DNA of 64,000 nucleotides from Tsukamurella spumae (GCF_012396015.1 NZ_JAAXOQ010000014.1:1-64000), one strand, 5' to 3'. Positions 45,504-56,261 are shown, counted from the stretch's first letter. Notes: generated by a model not told the origin, from the letters alone. Numbers and translations: made by a program.

Positions 45504-46292
45504 ATGACACAGATCCCCGGTGCCCAGGAGATCCCGACGGCGAACATCCCCGTCGGAGGGGTCGCAGCCCGGGCCGCCAACCTGACCAAGGTCTACGGCG
45601 AGGGCGACAACGTGGTGCACGCCCTCGCCGGGGTCACCGTCGACTTCCTCGCCGGTGAGTTCACCGCGATCATGGGCCCGTCGGGCTCGGGCAAGTCCAC
45701 GCTGATGCACTGCCTCGCGGGCCTCGACGCGGCAACGGGCGGCTCGGTGCAGGTGGGCGGCACGGAGCTGACCTCGCTGAACGACAAGCAGATCACCCAG
45801 CTGCGGCGCGACCGGATCGGCTTCGTCTTCCAGGCCTTCAACCTCGTGCCCACGCTGACGGCGATCGAGAACATCACGCTGCCGCTCGACATCGCGGGCC
45901 GCAAGCCCGATGAGCAGTGGCTGAACACGGTGATCGACCGGCTGGGCCTGCGGGACCGGCTCGATCACCGCCCCACCGAGCTGTCCGGCGGCCAGCAGCA
46001 GCGGGTCGCGTGCGCCCGCGCGCTGGTGGGCCGTCCGGAGATCATCTTCGGCGACGAGCCCACCGGCAACCTCGACTCGCGCTCCGGTGCGGAGGTGCTC
46101 TCGATCCTGCGGGCCGCGGTGAACGACTTCGGCCAGACCGTGGTGATCGTGACGCACGACCCGCGTGCCGCCGGCTACGCGGACCGGGTGGTCTTCCTCG
46201 CGGACGGCCGGATCGTCGACGAGGTGCGCCGCCCCACCGCGGAGCGCGTGGCGGAGAAGCTGATCCACCTCGACGAGCTCGTCGCCCGCTGA
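45504..46292 (+). CDS. MacB/LolD-type ABC transporter ATP-binding protein
   Basis: 262 residues from ATG 45504; CATTGT seven bases upstream suggests a leaderless start. Walker A GPSGSGKST, Q-loop VFQAFNLVPTLTAIEN, signature ELSGGQQQRVACARALV, Walker B IIFGDEPTGNLD and H-loop VTHDP are intact. This is the MacB/LolD subclass, which drives mechanotransmission rather than classic substrate transport. It is followed, with a one-base overlap (TGATG), by a FtsX/MacB-type permease. Two GTCACA repeats lie just upstream. Confidence 0.92.
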   Translation: MTQIPGAQEIPTANIPVGGVAARAANLTKVYGEGDNVVHALAGVTVDFLAGEFTAIMGPSGSGKSTLMHCLAGLDAATGGSVQVGGTELTSLNDKQITQLRRDRIGFVFQAFNLVPTLTAIENITLPLDIAGRKPDEQWLNTVIDRLGLRDRLDHRPTELSGGQQQRVACARALVGRPEIIFGDEPTGNLDSRSGAEVLSILRAAVNDFGQTVVIVTHDPRAAGYADRVVFLADGRIVDEVRRPTAERVAEKLIHLDELVAR

Positions 46293-48865
46293 TGGCGAAT
46301 CCGATGCGGCGCGTCGCGCTGCGCAACCTCATGGCGCATAAGGGACGTCTGGTCCTGACGGTGCTCTCCGTGCTGCTCGGAACCTCCTTCATCGCCGGGT
46401 CGATGGTGTTCACGGGCACGCTGTCGAAGGCCTTCGACGGGATCTCCGACAAGATCGCCGTGGGCGTCGACGCGCGGGTCTCCCCGAAGAACGCTCAGGG
46501 GCAGGGCGGATTCGGCCCCGCCGGACCGGGCGTGCCCCTGTCGACCGTCGACCAGATCAAGGCGGTCCCCGGTGTGCGGGTGGTGGTCCCGGCGATCACC
46601 GGCACCATCGCCCTGCGCGACGGCAAGGGCGAGGTGGTCTCGCCCACCGGCGCGCCGCAGGTCGGCGGTGCCTACCTGCCGCCGGGCGAGAACCTGGACC
46701 CGGACGGCCTCACGATCACGTCCGGCAGAGCACCGTCGGGCCCGAACGAGATGGTGCTCAACGAGTCCGCCGCCGAGCGACTCTCGCTGCCGGTGGGCTC
46801 GAAGACCACGGTGGTCGCCCCGCACTCGCCGGGGCCGATCGACGTGACCGTCGTCGGCGTCTACACGATCTCCACCGACTCCGGCGGCTACCTGGGCGCG
46901 CTGTTCGCGAAGGACGAGGCGCAGAAGCTGTTCGGCGACGGCGCCACCGCCCCGTACATCGAGGTGGGTGCCGCGCCCGGCACCACGCCCGAGCAGCTGC
47001 GCGACGCGCTCGCCCAGCGCCTGCCCGAGCTGAACGTCCAGACCGGCGCGGAGGTCCGCCAGCAGTTCGCGGACACGATCAATAAGGGGCTGAGCTTCCT
47101 CAACTACTTCCTCGTCGCGTTCGGCCTGATCGGCCTGTTGGTGGGCGTTTTCATCATCTACAACACCTTCTCGATGCTCGTCGCGCAGCGCCTCAAGGAG
47201 CTGGCCCTGCTCCGCGCGATCGGCGCCGGCCGCCGCCAGGTGCGCGACTCCGTGGTACTCGAGGCGCTCGTGGTCGGCCTCGTCGGCAGCGCGCTCGGTC
47301 TCGCCGTAGGCGTCGGTCTCGCGCTTGTCCTGCGGGCCGGGGTGTCGGCCGCGGGGGTGGGCTTCCCGGACGGCGGCCTCGCCGTCAGTCCGACGGTGGT
47401 GATCACGGTGATGGTCGTCGGCACCGTCGTGACAGTGGTCTCCGCCGCGATTCCGGCGGTGCGCGCCTCCCGCGTGCCGCCGGTCGCCGCCATGCGGGCG
47501 CAGGACGGCGGCTCCGCACAGTCGGTCATGGTGCGGGGCGCGATCGGCGCGGCGCTGGTGCTGTGCGCGCTGGCGCTGCTGTTCGTCGCGACCACCGAGG
47601 TGGGCGCGGGCGCAGCGATCGTCGTCGGCATCGCCGGTTTCGGCCTGATCCTCGCCGTGGTCATCGGCGGCCCGGCGCTGGTCGCGCCGCTGCTCGGCGG
47701 CATCGGCCGGCTCGTCGCCGCACCCTTCGGCCCGGCGGGACGCCTCGGCCGCACCAATGTGATGCGGAATCCGCAGCGCACCACGGCGACCGCCTTCGCG
47801 CTGGTGATAGGCGTCGCGCTGGTCGGCGTCATCGGCACGCTGGGAGCGTCGATGCAGAAGTCGATCGACGCGCAGGTGGACCAGGGCATCCGCTCCGATC
47901 TCGTGCTGCAGGCGCCGCAGCTGGGCATGCCGCCCGCCGCCCTGTCCGCGATCAAGGACGTCCCGGGGATCGGCGAGAAGACGGTGGTCTACGGGGTGCC
48001 CGTGCGCGTCGGGGGCGATCGGCTCAGCGCCCTCGCGGTCGACGGTGCCGTCACCTCCGCCTTCAATCTCACCCGGGTGTCGGGCGATATGACGCTCAAG
48101 ACGGGCGGGATCGTCGTCGACGACAAGACTGCCCGCGAGCGGGGCTGGGAGATCGGCTCGAAGGTCGAGCCGATGTCGGCGGTCGGGGGCGCGAAGACCA
48201 CCCTCACCGTCACCGGGATCTACGAGGCCAAGGGCGGCTCGCTGTCCGGCCCCGTGATCACCGCCGCGGACATGAATGTCCTGTACCCACCCGCGAGCGG
48301 GGACTCGGCGCCGATCGTGACCCCGGAGTCGGTGTTCGTCAACGCTGCGAGCGGTACGTCCGTCAGTGAACTCAAGGACCGGCTGCGGGAGGCGGTCAAG
48401 CCACTGCTGGTGGTCAACGTCGACGACCAGCAGGATCTCAAGGACCAGGCGGGGCAGGCGATCACGGCGCTCATGGGCGTGCTGTACGCGCTTCTCGGGC
48501 TCGCCGTGGTGATCGCGATCCTGGGCATCGTCAACACCCTCGCGCTGTCCGTGGTGGAGCGGCGCCGGGAGATCGGCATGCTCCGCGCGATCGGGCTGAT
48601 CCGTTCGCAGGTGCGCCGGTCGATCTATCTCGAGTCGATGCTGATCGCGATCTTCGGGGCGGCCCTCGGGCTCGTGCTCGGGGTGCTGCTGGGCGTCTCG
48701 CTCGTGCACGCCCTCCGCGACCAGGGGCTCGGCTCGGTCGTGGTGCCCTGGTCGACGGTGATCGTGATGCTCGTGGCGTCGGCCTTCGTGGGTGTCGGGG
48801 CGGCGATCCTGCCCGCCATCCGCGCGGCCCGCACGCCGCCGCTCGCGGCCATCGCCGAGGGGTGA
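46292..48865 (+). CDS. FtsX/MacB-like ABC permease (duplicated)
   Basis: 857 residues. The first span (GRLVLTVLSVLLGTSFIAGS) is followed by a large extracellular domain. Three spans of the first FtsX domain come next (FLVAFGLIGLLVGVFIIYNT, a second near 300, a third at about 365), then a central hairpin, then a repeat of the same module (domain plus ITALMGVLYALLGLAVVIAI and two more spans). Conserved RLKELALLRAIGA and RRREIGMLRAIGL mark the coupling helices in each half. The pair is typical of actinobacterial exporters of lipoproteins or antimicrobial peptides and resembles the MacB-like Rv0986-Rv0987; the substrate is unknown. Confidence 0.9.
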   Translation: MANPMRRVALRNLMAHKGRLVLTVLSVLLGTSFIAGSMVFTGTLSKAFDGISDKIAVGVDARVSPKNAQGQGGFGPAGPGVPLSTVDQIKAVPGVRVVVPAITGTIALRDGKGEVVSPTGAPQVGGAYLPPGENLDPDGLTITSGRAPSGPNEMVLNESAAERLSLPVGSKTTVVAPHSPGPIDVTVVGVYTISTDSGGYLGALFAKDEAQKLFGDGATAPYIEVGAAPGTTPEQLRDALAQRLPELNVQTGAEVRQQFADTINKGLSFLNYFLVAFGLIGLLVGVFIIYNTFSMLVAQRLKELALLRAIGAGRRQVRDSVVLEALVVGLVGSALGLAVGVGLALVLRAGVSAAGVGFPDGGLAVSPTVVITVMVVGTVVTVVSAAIPAVRASRVPPVAAMRAQDGGSAQSVMVRGAIGAALVLCALALLFVATTEVGAGAAIVVGIAGFGLILAVVIGGPALVAPLLGGIGRLVAAPFGPAGRLGRTNVMRNPQRTTATAFALVIGVALVGVIGTLGASMQKSIDAQVDQGIRSDLVLQAPQLGMPPAALSAIKDVPGIGEKTVVYGVPVRVGGDRLSALAVDGAVTSAFNLTRVSGDMTLKTGGIVVDDKTARERGWEIGSKVEPMSAVGGAKTTLTVTGIYEAKGGSLSGPVITAADMNVLYPPASGDSAPIVTPESVFVNAASGTSVSELKDRLREAVKPLLVVNVDDQQDLKDQAGQAITALMGVLYALLGLAVVIAILGIVNTLALSVVERRREIGMLRAIGLIRSQVRRSIYLESMLIAIFGAALGLVLGVLLGVSLVHALRDQGLGSVVVPWSTVIVMLVASAFVGVGAAILPAIRAARTPPLAAIAEG

Positions 48866-48876
48866 TCCGGGAACGC

Positions 48877-48903
48877 CGTCACAGATCGGTCGCGGCCGGT
48901 GTC
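48877..48903 (+). promoter_or_regulatory. ECF41-type promoter, (c)GTCACA-N16-TGTC
   Basis: CGTCACA (48877-48883), 16 bases, then TGTC (48900-48903). From memory of the family, the ECF41 consensus is TGTCACA-N16-CGTC, so this differs at one base in each element. It lies 40 bases before the oxidoreductase-ECF41 operon and would make it autoregulated. Confidence 0.6.
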
Positions 48904-48943
48904 CCATGTGCGAAAGATGAGTTCATCGCATGAGGAGGCAATC

Positions 48944-49981
48944 ATGAAGGTCGTCGTGATCGGCGCGGGCTACGCGGGCACCATCGCCGCCAACCGGCTG
49001 GCCAAGAAGTCGGATGCCGATGTGACCGTGGTCAACCCGCGCGCCGAGTTCGTCGAGAGGGTTCGGCTGCACGAGCACATCGCGGGCAGCGGGACGGCCC
49101 TGACGCCGCTCGCCGAGATGCTCGATCCCCGCATTCGGCTGGTCGTGGGCTCGGTCGACAAGATCGGCGACGGCACCGTCGTCCTCGCCGACGGCGCGTC
49201 CCTGCCCTTCGACCGCCTCGTCTACGCCGCGGGCGGGGCGCCGGCGGCACCGTCGGGCACCTACGCCGTGGGTGCGCTCGAGACCGTGGACCAGGCGCGC
49301 TCGGCGCTCGCCGCGCTGCCCGACGGTGCCGCCGTCACCGTCGTGGGCGGTGGCCTGACCGGCATCGAGACCGCGGCCGAGGTCGCCGAATCCCGGCCCG
49401 GCCTCCGGGTCCGGCTGCTCACCGAGGGCGAGGTCGGGGCATCGCTCGGTCCCGGCGCGCGGGCCCGCGTCCGGCGCGAGCTGGACCGGCTGGGGGTCGA
49501 GATCGAACGCGGCCGGTTCGACGGTGCCGCCGACGACCTGGTGCTATGGGCGATCGCGACGCAGGTCAGCGACCTGGCGGCCCGCAGCGGGATCGCCGTC
49601 GACGATGCGGGCAGGGTGCTCGTCGACGAGTTCCTGCGCAGCGTCTCGGACCCGCGGATCGTCGCCGTCGGGGACGGCGCCGCCGTCCCCGGGCAGCGGC
49701 TCAGCTGTCAGACGGCGCTGCCCCAGGGCGCGCACGGTGCGGACAACCTGGTCCGGGAACTGGCCGGGAAACCCGCCCGGGCCTACTCGATGGGGTACAC
49801 CGGCCAGAACGTCTCGATCGGCCGCAAGCGCGCCGTGATCCAGGCGGCCCGGCGCGACGACACCCCCACGCGCATCCACTTCGGCGGCGCCCCGGCCGTC
49901 GTCGTCAAGGAGCAGGTGTGCCGGATGGCGAGGGGTGCCGCGCGCACCGCCCGCTACGCGTGGTTGCCGGCGCCGCGATGA
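48944..49981 (+). CDS. NDH-2-like FAD-dependent NAD(P)H oxidoreductase
   Basis: 345 residues from ATG 48944 with GAGGAGG just upstream. The FAD motif MKVVVIGAGYAGTIAANRL and the NAD motif AVTVVGGGLTGIETAAEVAE are clear. RIVAVGDGAAVPGQRLSC and AYSMGYTGQNVSIGRKRAVI match the family. It is shorter than respiratory NDH-2 and has no C-terminal amphipathic anchor, so it is more like a soluble quinone or flavin reductase. It overlaps the sigma-factor gene by four bases (ATGA). In the ECF41 system such an oxidoreductase is the usual target gene. Confidence 0.88.
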   Translation: MKVVVIGAGYAGTIAANRLAKKSDADVTVVNPRAEFVERVRLHEHIAGSGTALTPLAEMLDPRIRLVVGSVDKIGDGTVVLADGASLPFDRLVYAAGGAPAAPSGTYAVGALETVDQARSALAALPDGAAVTVVGGGLTGIETAAEVAESRPGLRVRLLTEGEVGASLGPGARARVRRELDRLGVEIERGRFDGAADDLVLWAIATQVSDLAARSGIAVDDAGRVLVDEFLRSVSDPRIVAVGDGAAVPGQRLSCQTALPQGAHGADNLVRELAGKPARAYSMGYTGQNVSIGRKRAVIQAARRDDTPTRIHFGGAPAVVVKEQVCRMARGAARTARYAWLPAPR

Positions 49982-50883
49982 CCGGTGACACCACGGCCGG
50001 GGGCGGCGCGTCCGCGGCGGACCTGTTCGCCGAGCACCGTCCGCTGCTGTTCTCGGTGGCCTACGAGATCCTCGGCAGTGTCGCCGATTCGGAGGACGTG
50101 CTGCAGGAGAGCTACCTGCGGTGGCGGGAGGTCGATCCCGCGGGCGTCGAGAATCCGCGGGCCTACCTGGCGCGGATCGTGACGCGGCAGGCGCTCAACG
50201 CGCTGCGCGCCGCATCGCGGCGGCGCGAGGAGTACGTCGGGCCGTGGCTGCCGGAGCCCTTAGAGGCACCGTCGGGCGACGGCCCCGCGGAGCACGTGCT
50301 GACGGGGGAGGCGGTGACCACGGCCATGTTGCTGGTGCTCGAATCGCTCACGCCCGTCGAGCGCGCGGTGTTCGTGCTGCGCGAGGTGTTCGACTTCGGC
50401 TATCCGGAGATCGCCGCGGCGGTGGACCGGTCGGAGGCCGCGGCGCGACAGATCGCGCACCGCGCCCGCGGGCACGTGCAGGCGCGGCGGCCGCGCGCGG
50501 TGGCGGAACCGGCGCTCGCGCAGGGTGTCGCGGAGCGCTTCCTCGTCGCGGCGGCGACGGGTGATGTCCAGGGGCTCATGGACGTGCTCGCGCCGGAGGT
50601 GGTCTTCCTCGGCGACGGAGGCGGCGTGGTGTCGGCGGCGCGGCGGCCGGTGCACGGCGCGGACCGGGTCGCGCGGCTCGTGGCCGGGCTGTTCCGCAAG
50701 GGCACGGCGATGGGCGAGTTGGGCATGCGGTTCGGCGTCTTCAACGGCATGCCGGCGATCGTCGTCGCGCTCGACGGGGTGGTCGATCTCGTCCTGTGCG
50801 TCGAGGTCCGGGGCGAGACGGTGACGGGCGTCTACAACGTCCGCAATCCCGAGAAGCTGGGCGATATCCGTATTTCCGGGTGA
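49978..50883 (+). CDS. sigJ: ECF41-group (SigJ-like) sigma factor with SnoaL domain
   Basis: 301 residues starting in the ATGA overlap. Sigma region 2 (LFSVAYEILGSVADSEDVLQ) and region 4 (LESLTPVERAVFVLREVFDF) are followed by a fused NTF2/SnoaL domain. The three diagnostic ECF41 motifs are present: WLPEP in the linker (GPWLPEP), DGGG (LGDGGGVVSAARRP), and NPxKL at the end (RNPEKL). In this group the C-terminal domain replaces an anti-sigma factor and both stimulates and limits activity. The gene sits behind its oxidoreductase partner and an ECF41-type promoter, so positive autoregulation is expected. Confidence 0.93.
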   Translation: MTGDTTAGGGASAADLFAEHRPLLFSVAYEILGSVADSEDVLQESYLRWREVDPAGVENPRAYLARIVTRQALNALRAASRRREEYVGPWLPEPLEAPSGDGPAEHVLTGEAVTTAMLLVLESLTPVERAVFVLREVFDFGYPEIAAAVDRSEAAARQIAHRARGHVQARRPRAVAEPALAQGVAERFLVAAATGDVQGLMDVLAPEVVFLGDGGGVVSAARRPVHGADRVARLVAGLFRKGTAMGELGMRFGVFNGMPAIVVALDGVVDLVLCVEVRGETVTGVYNVRNPEKLGDIRISG

Positions 50884-50900
50884 CGCCCCTCTTCCCGGTG

Positions 50901-51665
50901 TCAGGACCTGCGCAGCACCAGCACCAGGTTCGACACGAGCAGCTCGCGCAGGAGCGGCACGCGAACCGTCCACCACGCCCACCGCGGGTGGTACCGCGGG
51001 AAGGCGACCACGAGTTCGGCACCGTCGACGGTGCGGGCCCACGCCAGACCGTCTGCGGCACCCACCTTGAACAGCGATGTGCCGTAGAGGTTCTTGGGCG
51101 GGTGTCCGTGCCGGCGCGTGTACCGCCGGGCGGCGCGCTCGCCGCCCAGGTAGTGACTGACGCCCATCTCGTGGCCGCCGAACGGTCCGTACCAGAGCGT
51201 GTAGCTGAGGATCACCATCCCGCCCGGACGGGTCACCCGGATCATCTCCTCGCCCATCCGCTGCCACTCGCGCACGTGCTCCGCGACGTTCGACGAGAGG
51301 CAGACGTCGACGGCACCGTCGGCGATCGGGAGCGCGAGGCCCGAGCCCCGCACACCCCGGGAGGAGGTGATGCCGGCGGCGTGCGCCTCGGACGGGTCGG
51401 GTTCGACGGGGACGTAGACGGCACCGTGCTCGGCGAAGGCGTCCTCGAAGTAGCCGGGGCCGCCGCCCACGTCGAGGACGAGGGTGCCGTCGAGATCCCC
51501 GAACAGGTCGCCGGTCAGCTCGACGGTGTCGCGGGCGAGCGAGCCGTAGAAGCGCGCGGGCTCGGACTGCTCGAACCGGAAGTCGGAGAGCAGTCCGACG
51601 GATCGGCGCAGGGTGGCGCGCCGCCGCAGCCGTGCCGTCGCGTTCTTCCAGGTAGCGGGGTACAC
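50901..51665 (-). CDS. SAM-dependent methyltransferase (Rv0224c-like)
   Basis: 254 residues from GTG 51665, exactly the length of Rv0224c. SAM-binding motif LVLDVGGGPGYFEDAFAEHG, then the acidic loop VEPDPSEAHAAG, motif II VDVCLSSNVAEHV and VTRPGGMVILSYTLWYGPFG. The C-terminal segment KNLYGTSLFKVGAADGLAWA is typical of this envelope-associated group. It is divergent from a glycosyltransferase gene only 25 bases away, the order seen in M. tuberculosis (Rv0224c-Rv0225). The substrate is probably a glycolipid or polysaccharide precursor (inference). Confidence 0.88.
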   Translation of the reverse strand: MYPATWKNATARLRRRATLRRSVGLLSDFRFEQSEPARFYGSLARDTVELTGDLFGDLDGTLVLDVGGGPGYFEDAFAEHGAVYVPVEPDPSEAHAAGITSSRGVRGSGLALPIADGAVDVCLSSNVAEHVREWQRMGEEMIRVTRPGGMVILSYTLWYGPFGGHEMGVSHYLGGERAARRYTRRHGHPPKNLYGTSLFKVGAADGLAWARTVDGAELVVAFPRYHPRWAWWTVRVPLLRELLVSNLVLVLRRS

Positions 51666-51677
51666 GTGACCGGACGG

Positions 51678-51683
51678 TACCCT
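51678..51683 (+). promoter_or_regulatory. -10 hexamer TACCCT, leaderless start of the glycosyltransferase
   Basis: TACCCT, seven bases, then GTG 51691. The complementary strand reads TAGGGT, a possible -10 for the divergent methyltransferase, so the 25-base gap may be a bidirectional promoter. Confidence 0.5.
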
Positions 51684-51690
51684 AGAACGC

Positions 51691-52833
51691 GTGCGTGAGG
51701 TCCTCCTGCTGTGTTGGCGTGACACCCGCCACCCCCAGGGCGGCGGCAGTGAGCTGTACCTCGAGCGCGTGGGCGAGGAGTTGGCCGCGCGCGGGGTGCG
51801 GGTCACGCTCCGGACCGCGATGTACCCGGGGGCCGCGCGGTCCGAGTCGGTGCGCGGCGTGCGCATCTCCCGCGGCGGCGGCCGGTTCACGGTGTACCCG
51901 CTGGCGCTGGTGGCGATCGTGGCCGCGCGGTTCGGGCGCGGTCCGTTGCGGGGCGTCCGCCCCGACGCGGTGATCGACACCCAGAACGGCATCCCCTTCT
52001 TCGCGCGGATCGTCGCGGGCGTGCCGGTGACGGTGCTCGTGCACCACTGCCATCGCGAGCAGTGGCCGGTGGCGGGTCGGCTCGTCGCGCGGGTCGGCTG
52101 GTTCATCGAGTCGCGGCTCTCGCCGTGGGTGCACCGCGCGTCGCAGTACCTCACCGTGTCGCTGCCGTCGGCGGAGGAGCTGGCGCTGCTCGGCGTCGGT
52201 GCCGAGCGGGTCGCCGTGGTGCGCAACGGGATCGACGCCGTCGCCCCCGGTGTGTCGGACCTGCGGTCGTCCTCGCCGCGGATGGTCGTGCTCTCGCGAC
52301 TGGTGCCGCACAAGCAGATCGAGGACGCCCTCGACGTGCTCGCGCGCCTGCGCCGTCGCATCCCCGACCTGCACCTGGACGTGATCGGTAGCGGCTGGTG
52401 GGATTCCGAGCTCTACGAGCACGCGGCGAAGCTCGGCGTGCTGGACCGCGTGACCTTCCACGGCCACGTCACCGAGGATCGCAAGCACCGGCTGCTCTCG
52501 CGTGCCTGGGTGCACGTCATGCCCTCCCGCAAGGAGGGCTGGGGCATCACGGTGATCGAGGCGGCGCAGCACGCGGTCCCCACGGTGGGCTACGCGTCGT
52601 CGCGCGGGCTCACCGACTCGGTGGTCGACGGTGCCACGGGCCTGTTGGTGCGCGACCTCGCCGGGCTGACGGAGTCGGTGCACCTGCTGCTCACCGACGC
52701 ACTGCTCCGCGAGAAGCTGGGGGCGAAGGCGCAGGAGCGGGCGAGGGAGTTCTCCTGGCCCGCCACCGCCGACGGTGTCGCCCGGGTGCTGGCCGCGTCC
52801 GTGGCGGGGGAGCGCGTGGGCGGGCTGGTCTGA
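51691..52833 (+). CDS. GT4-family glycosyltransferase (Rv0225-like)
   Basis: 380 residues. GT-B fold with the N-terminal GGGSELYLERVGEELAARG (nucleotide-sugar transferase loop), VTVLVHHCHREQW, linker AVVRNGIDAV (NGID) and the C-terminal donor site VHVMPSRKEGWGITVIEAAQ (E-G-x-G-x-x-x-x-E motif). It transfers a nucleotide-activated sugar, probably mannose in this family, to an envelope acceptor. Together with the divergent methyltransferase and the Rv0226c/Rv0227c-like genes further right it forms a conserved envelope locus, here split by about 8 kb of other genes. Confidence 0.9.
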   Translation: MREVLLLCWRDTRHPQGGGSELYLERVGEELAARGVRVTLRTAMYPGAARSESVRGVRISRGGGRFTVYPLALVAIVAARFGRGPLRGVRPDAVIDTQNGIPFFARIVAGVPVTVLVHHCHREQWPVAGRLVARVGWFIESRLSPWVHRASQYLTVSLPSAEELALLGVGAERVAVVRNGIDAVAPGVSDLRSSSPRMVVLSRLVPHKQIEDALDVLARLRRRIPDLHLDVIGSGWWDSELYEHAAKLGVLDRVTFHGHVTEDRKHRLLSRAWVHVMPSRKEGWGITVIEAAQHAVPTVGYASSRGLTDSVVDGATGLLVRDLAGLTESVHLLLTDALLREKLGAKAQERAREFSWPATADGVARVLAASVAGERVGGLV

Positions 52834-52887
52834 GCTGGCCGGTGTGTGGTGGTGGGTCAGACGATGCCTCGATCGAGCCACCGCCCC

Positions 52888-52993
52888 CCGATCCGTTCGC
52901 CCCCCACCGAAACACCGGGTGTTCTGGTGGGGGCCGGACGAAGCGGGGGGAGCTCTGGCGTTCCGGTGGGGAGGGAACGGATCGGTGGGGAGG
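52888..52993. repeat. Structured G/C-tract intergenic element
   Basis: The 243-base gap before the redox operon contains a hairpin with arms CCCCCACC...AACAC (52901-52915) and GTGTT...GGTGGGGG (52919-52933). This lies inside an outer 11-bp inverted repeat (CCGATCCGTTC at 52888-52898; complement at 52975-52985). CGGTGGGGAGG is repeated at 52964 and 52983. The plus strand has successive G runs (GGGG, GGG, GGGG, GGG) that could form a quadruplex. Probably the terminator of the glycosyltransferase gene, possibly also a regulatory structure. Confidence 0.6.
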
Positions 52994-53064
52994 ATGGGCG
53001 TACGGACCGGATGCGCTGTGTTCGCTCACAGCTGCACTCGCCGACGTGGAGGCCGCCACCGTCG

Positions 53065-53070
53065 TAACCT
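53065..53070 (+). promoter_or_regulatory. -10 hexamer TAACCT, leaderless start of the redox operon
   Basis: TAACCT, six bases (GACAAG), then GTG 53077. No separate ribosome site is visible. Confidence 0.5.
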
Positions 53071-53076
53071 GACAAG

Positions 53077-54749
53077 GTGACAGAACCCGAGAAACGGCGC
53101 CCCGCGATCCTGACCGTGGACGACGATCCCAGCGTGTCCCGCGCGGTGGCCCGTGACCTGCGGCGCAAGTACGGCGGCGACTACCGGATCGTGCGCGCCG
53201 AGAGCGGGCAGCAGGCGCTCGACGCGTTGCGCGAGCTCAAGCTGCGCGGCGATGCCGTGGCCGCGATCCTCGCCGACTACCGCATGCCGGGGATGACGGG
53301 GCTGGAGTTCCTGGAGTCCGCGATGGACGTCTACCCGGGCGCGCGGCGGCTGCTGCTCACGGCGTACGCCGACACCGGCGCGGCGATCGAGGCGATCAAC
53401 GTGGTCGATCTGGATCACTACCTGCTCAAGCCGTGGGACCCGCCGGAGGAGAAGCTGTACCCGGTGATCGACGCCGAGCTGGAGGCGTGGGCGCGCAGCG
53501 ACTACCGGCCCGTTCCGGAGACGAAGGTCGTCGGCCACCGCTGGTCCGCGCGGTCCTCCGAGGTGCGGGAGTTCCTGGCGCGCAACCAGATCCCCTATCG
53601 CTGGTACACCTCCGAGTCGCCGGAGGGGCAGCGGCTGCTGGCCGCTGCGGGCAGCGACGGGCAGGACCTGCCGCTGGTGGCGGCGGCGGACGGGACGGTG
53701 CTGACGGCACCGTCGGACAGCGAGCTGGCGCAGCACGTGGGACTGTCCACGGCACCGGCGGAGGACTTCTACGATCTCGTCATCGTGGGCGGCGGCCCCG
53801 CCGGCCTGGGCGCGGCCGTGTACGGCGCGTCGGAGGGGCTGCGGACGGTGCTCGTCGAGCGGCATTCCACCGGCGGGCAGGCCGGGCAGAGCTCGCGGAT
53901 CGAGAACTACCTGGGCTTCCCCGACGGGGTGTCCGGCGGACAGCTCACCGAGCGGGCGCGGTTGCAGGCGGGCAAGTTCGGCGCCGAGGTGATCACCACC
54001 TCCGATGTCACCGCGCTGGAGATCGCGGGGGCGGGGCGCACGGTGCGGTTCGCCGACGGGACGTCCGTGGGCGCGCACACGGTGATCCTCGCGACGGGCG
54101 TGTCGTACCGGCGGCTCGACGCGCCCGGGCTGGACCGGCTCACGGGCGCCGGCGTCTACTACGGATCCGCGCTCACCGAGGCGCCCGCGTGCGCCGGTCA
54201 GCACGTCTTCATCGTGGGCGGCGCGAACTCCGCGGGCCAGGCCGCCGCCTACCTCTCGCGCAACGCCTGCTCCGTGACGCTGCTGGTGCGCGGGGACTCG
54301 CTCGAGGCGTCCATGTCCCACTACCTGATCCAGCAGCTCGCGGCGATCGAGAACGTGCACGTGCGCACCGGCGTCGAGGTGGTCGAGGCGCGGGGCGAGG
54401 AGCACCTGGAGGCACTGACGCTGCGGGACCGCGCCGACGGTGCCGAGGAGACGGTGCCGGCGGACTTCCTGTTCGTGTTCATCGGCGCCGAGCCGCGCAC
54501 GGACTGGCTCGACGGCGTCGTCGAGCGGGACGGCACGGGCTTCGTGCTGACGGGGCCCGACCTGCGTCCCGGGGACGCCCCGTCGGTCTGGGAGCTGGAC
54601 CGGCCCCCGTTCCATCTGGAATCCAGTGTGCCGGGCGTGTTCGTGGCGGGCGATGTCCGATCCGAATCCGCCAAGCGCGTCGCCTCAGCGGTGGGCGAGG
54701 GCGCGATGGCCGTGATGTTCGTCCACCGCTACCTGGAAGGCATCGACTC

Positions 54750-54753
<4 letters not shown>
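53077..54753 (+). CDS. Response regulator fused to a thioredoxin-reductase-like flavoprotein
   Basis: 558 residues. Residues 8-125: receiver domain with VDDDPS, phosphoacceptor D67 (ILADYRMPGMTG) and K118 (YLLKPWDPP). Residues 148-225: a glutaredoxin-like domain (VVGHRWSARSSEVREFLARN, DLPLVAAADGTVL) whose CxxC position reads SARS. Residues 232-558: thioredoxin reductase fold with FAD motif VIVGGGPAGLGAAVYG, second Rossmann VFIVGGANSAGQAAAYLS and GVFVAGDVRSES. Where TrxR has CxxC this reads GSAL (363-366). So phosphorylation logic and FAD/NADPH are kept while both thiol pairs are lost. It probably senses or signals redox state instead of reducing disulfides (inference). First gene of a five-gene operon. 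Confidence 0.9.
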
Positions 54754-56257
<1,504 letters not shown>

Positions 56258-56261
<4 letters not shown>

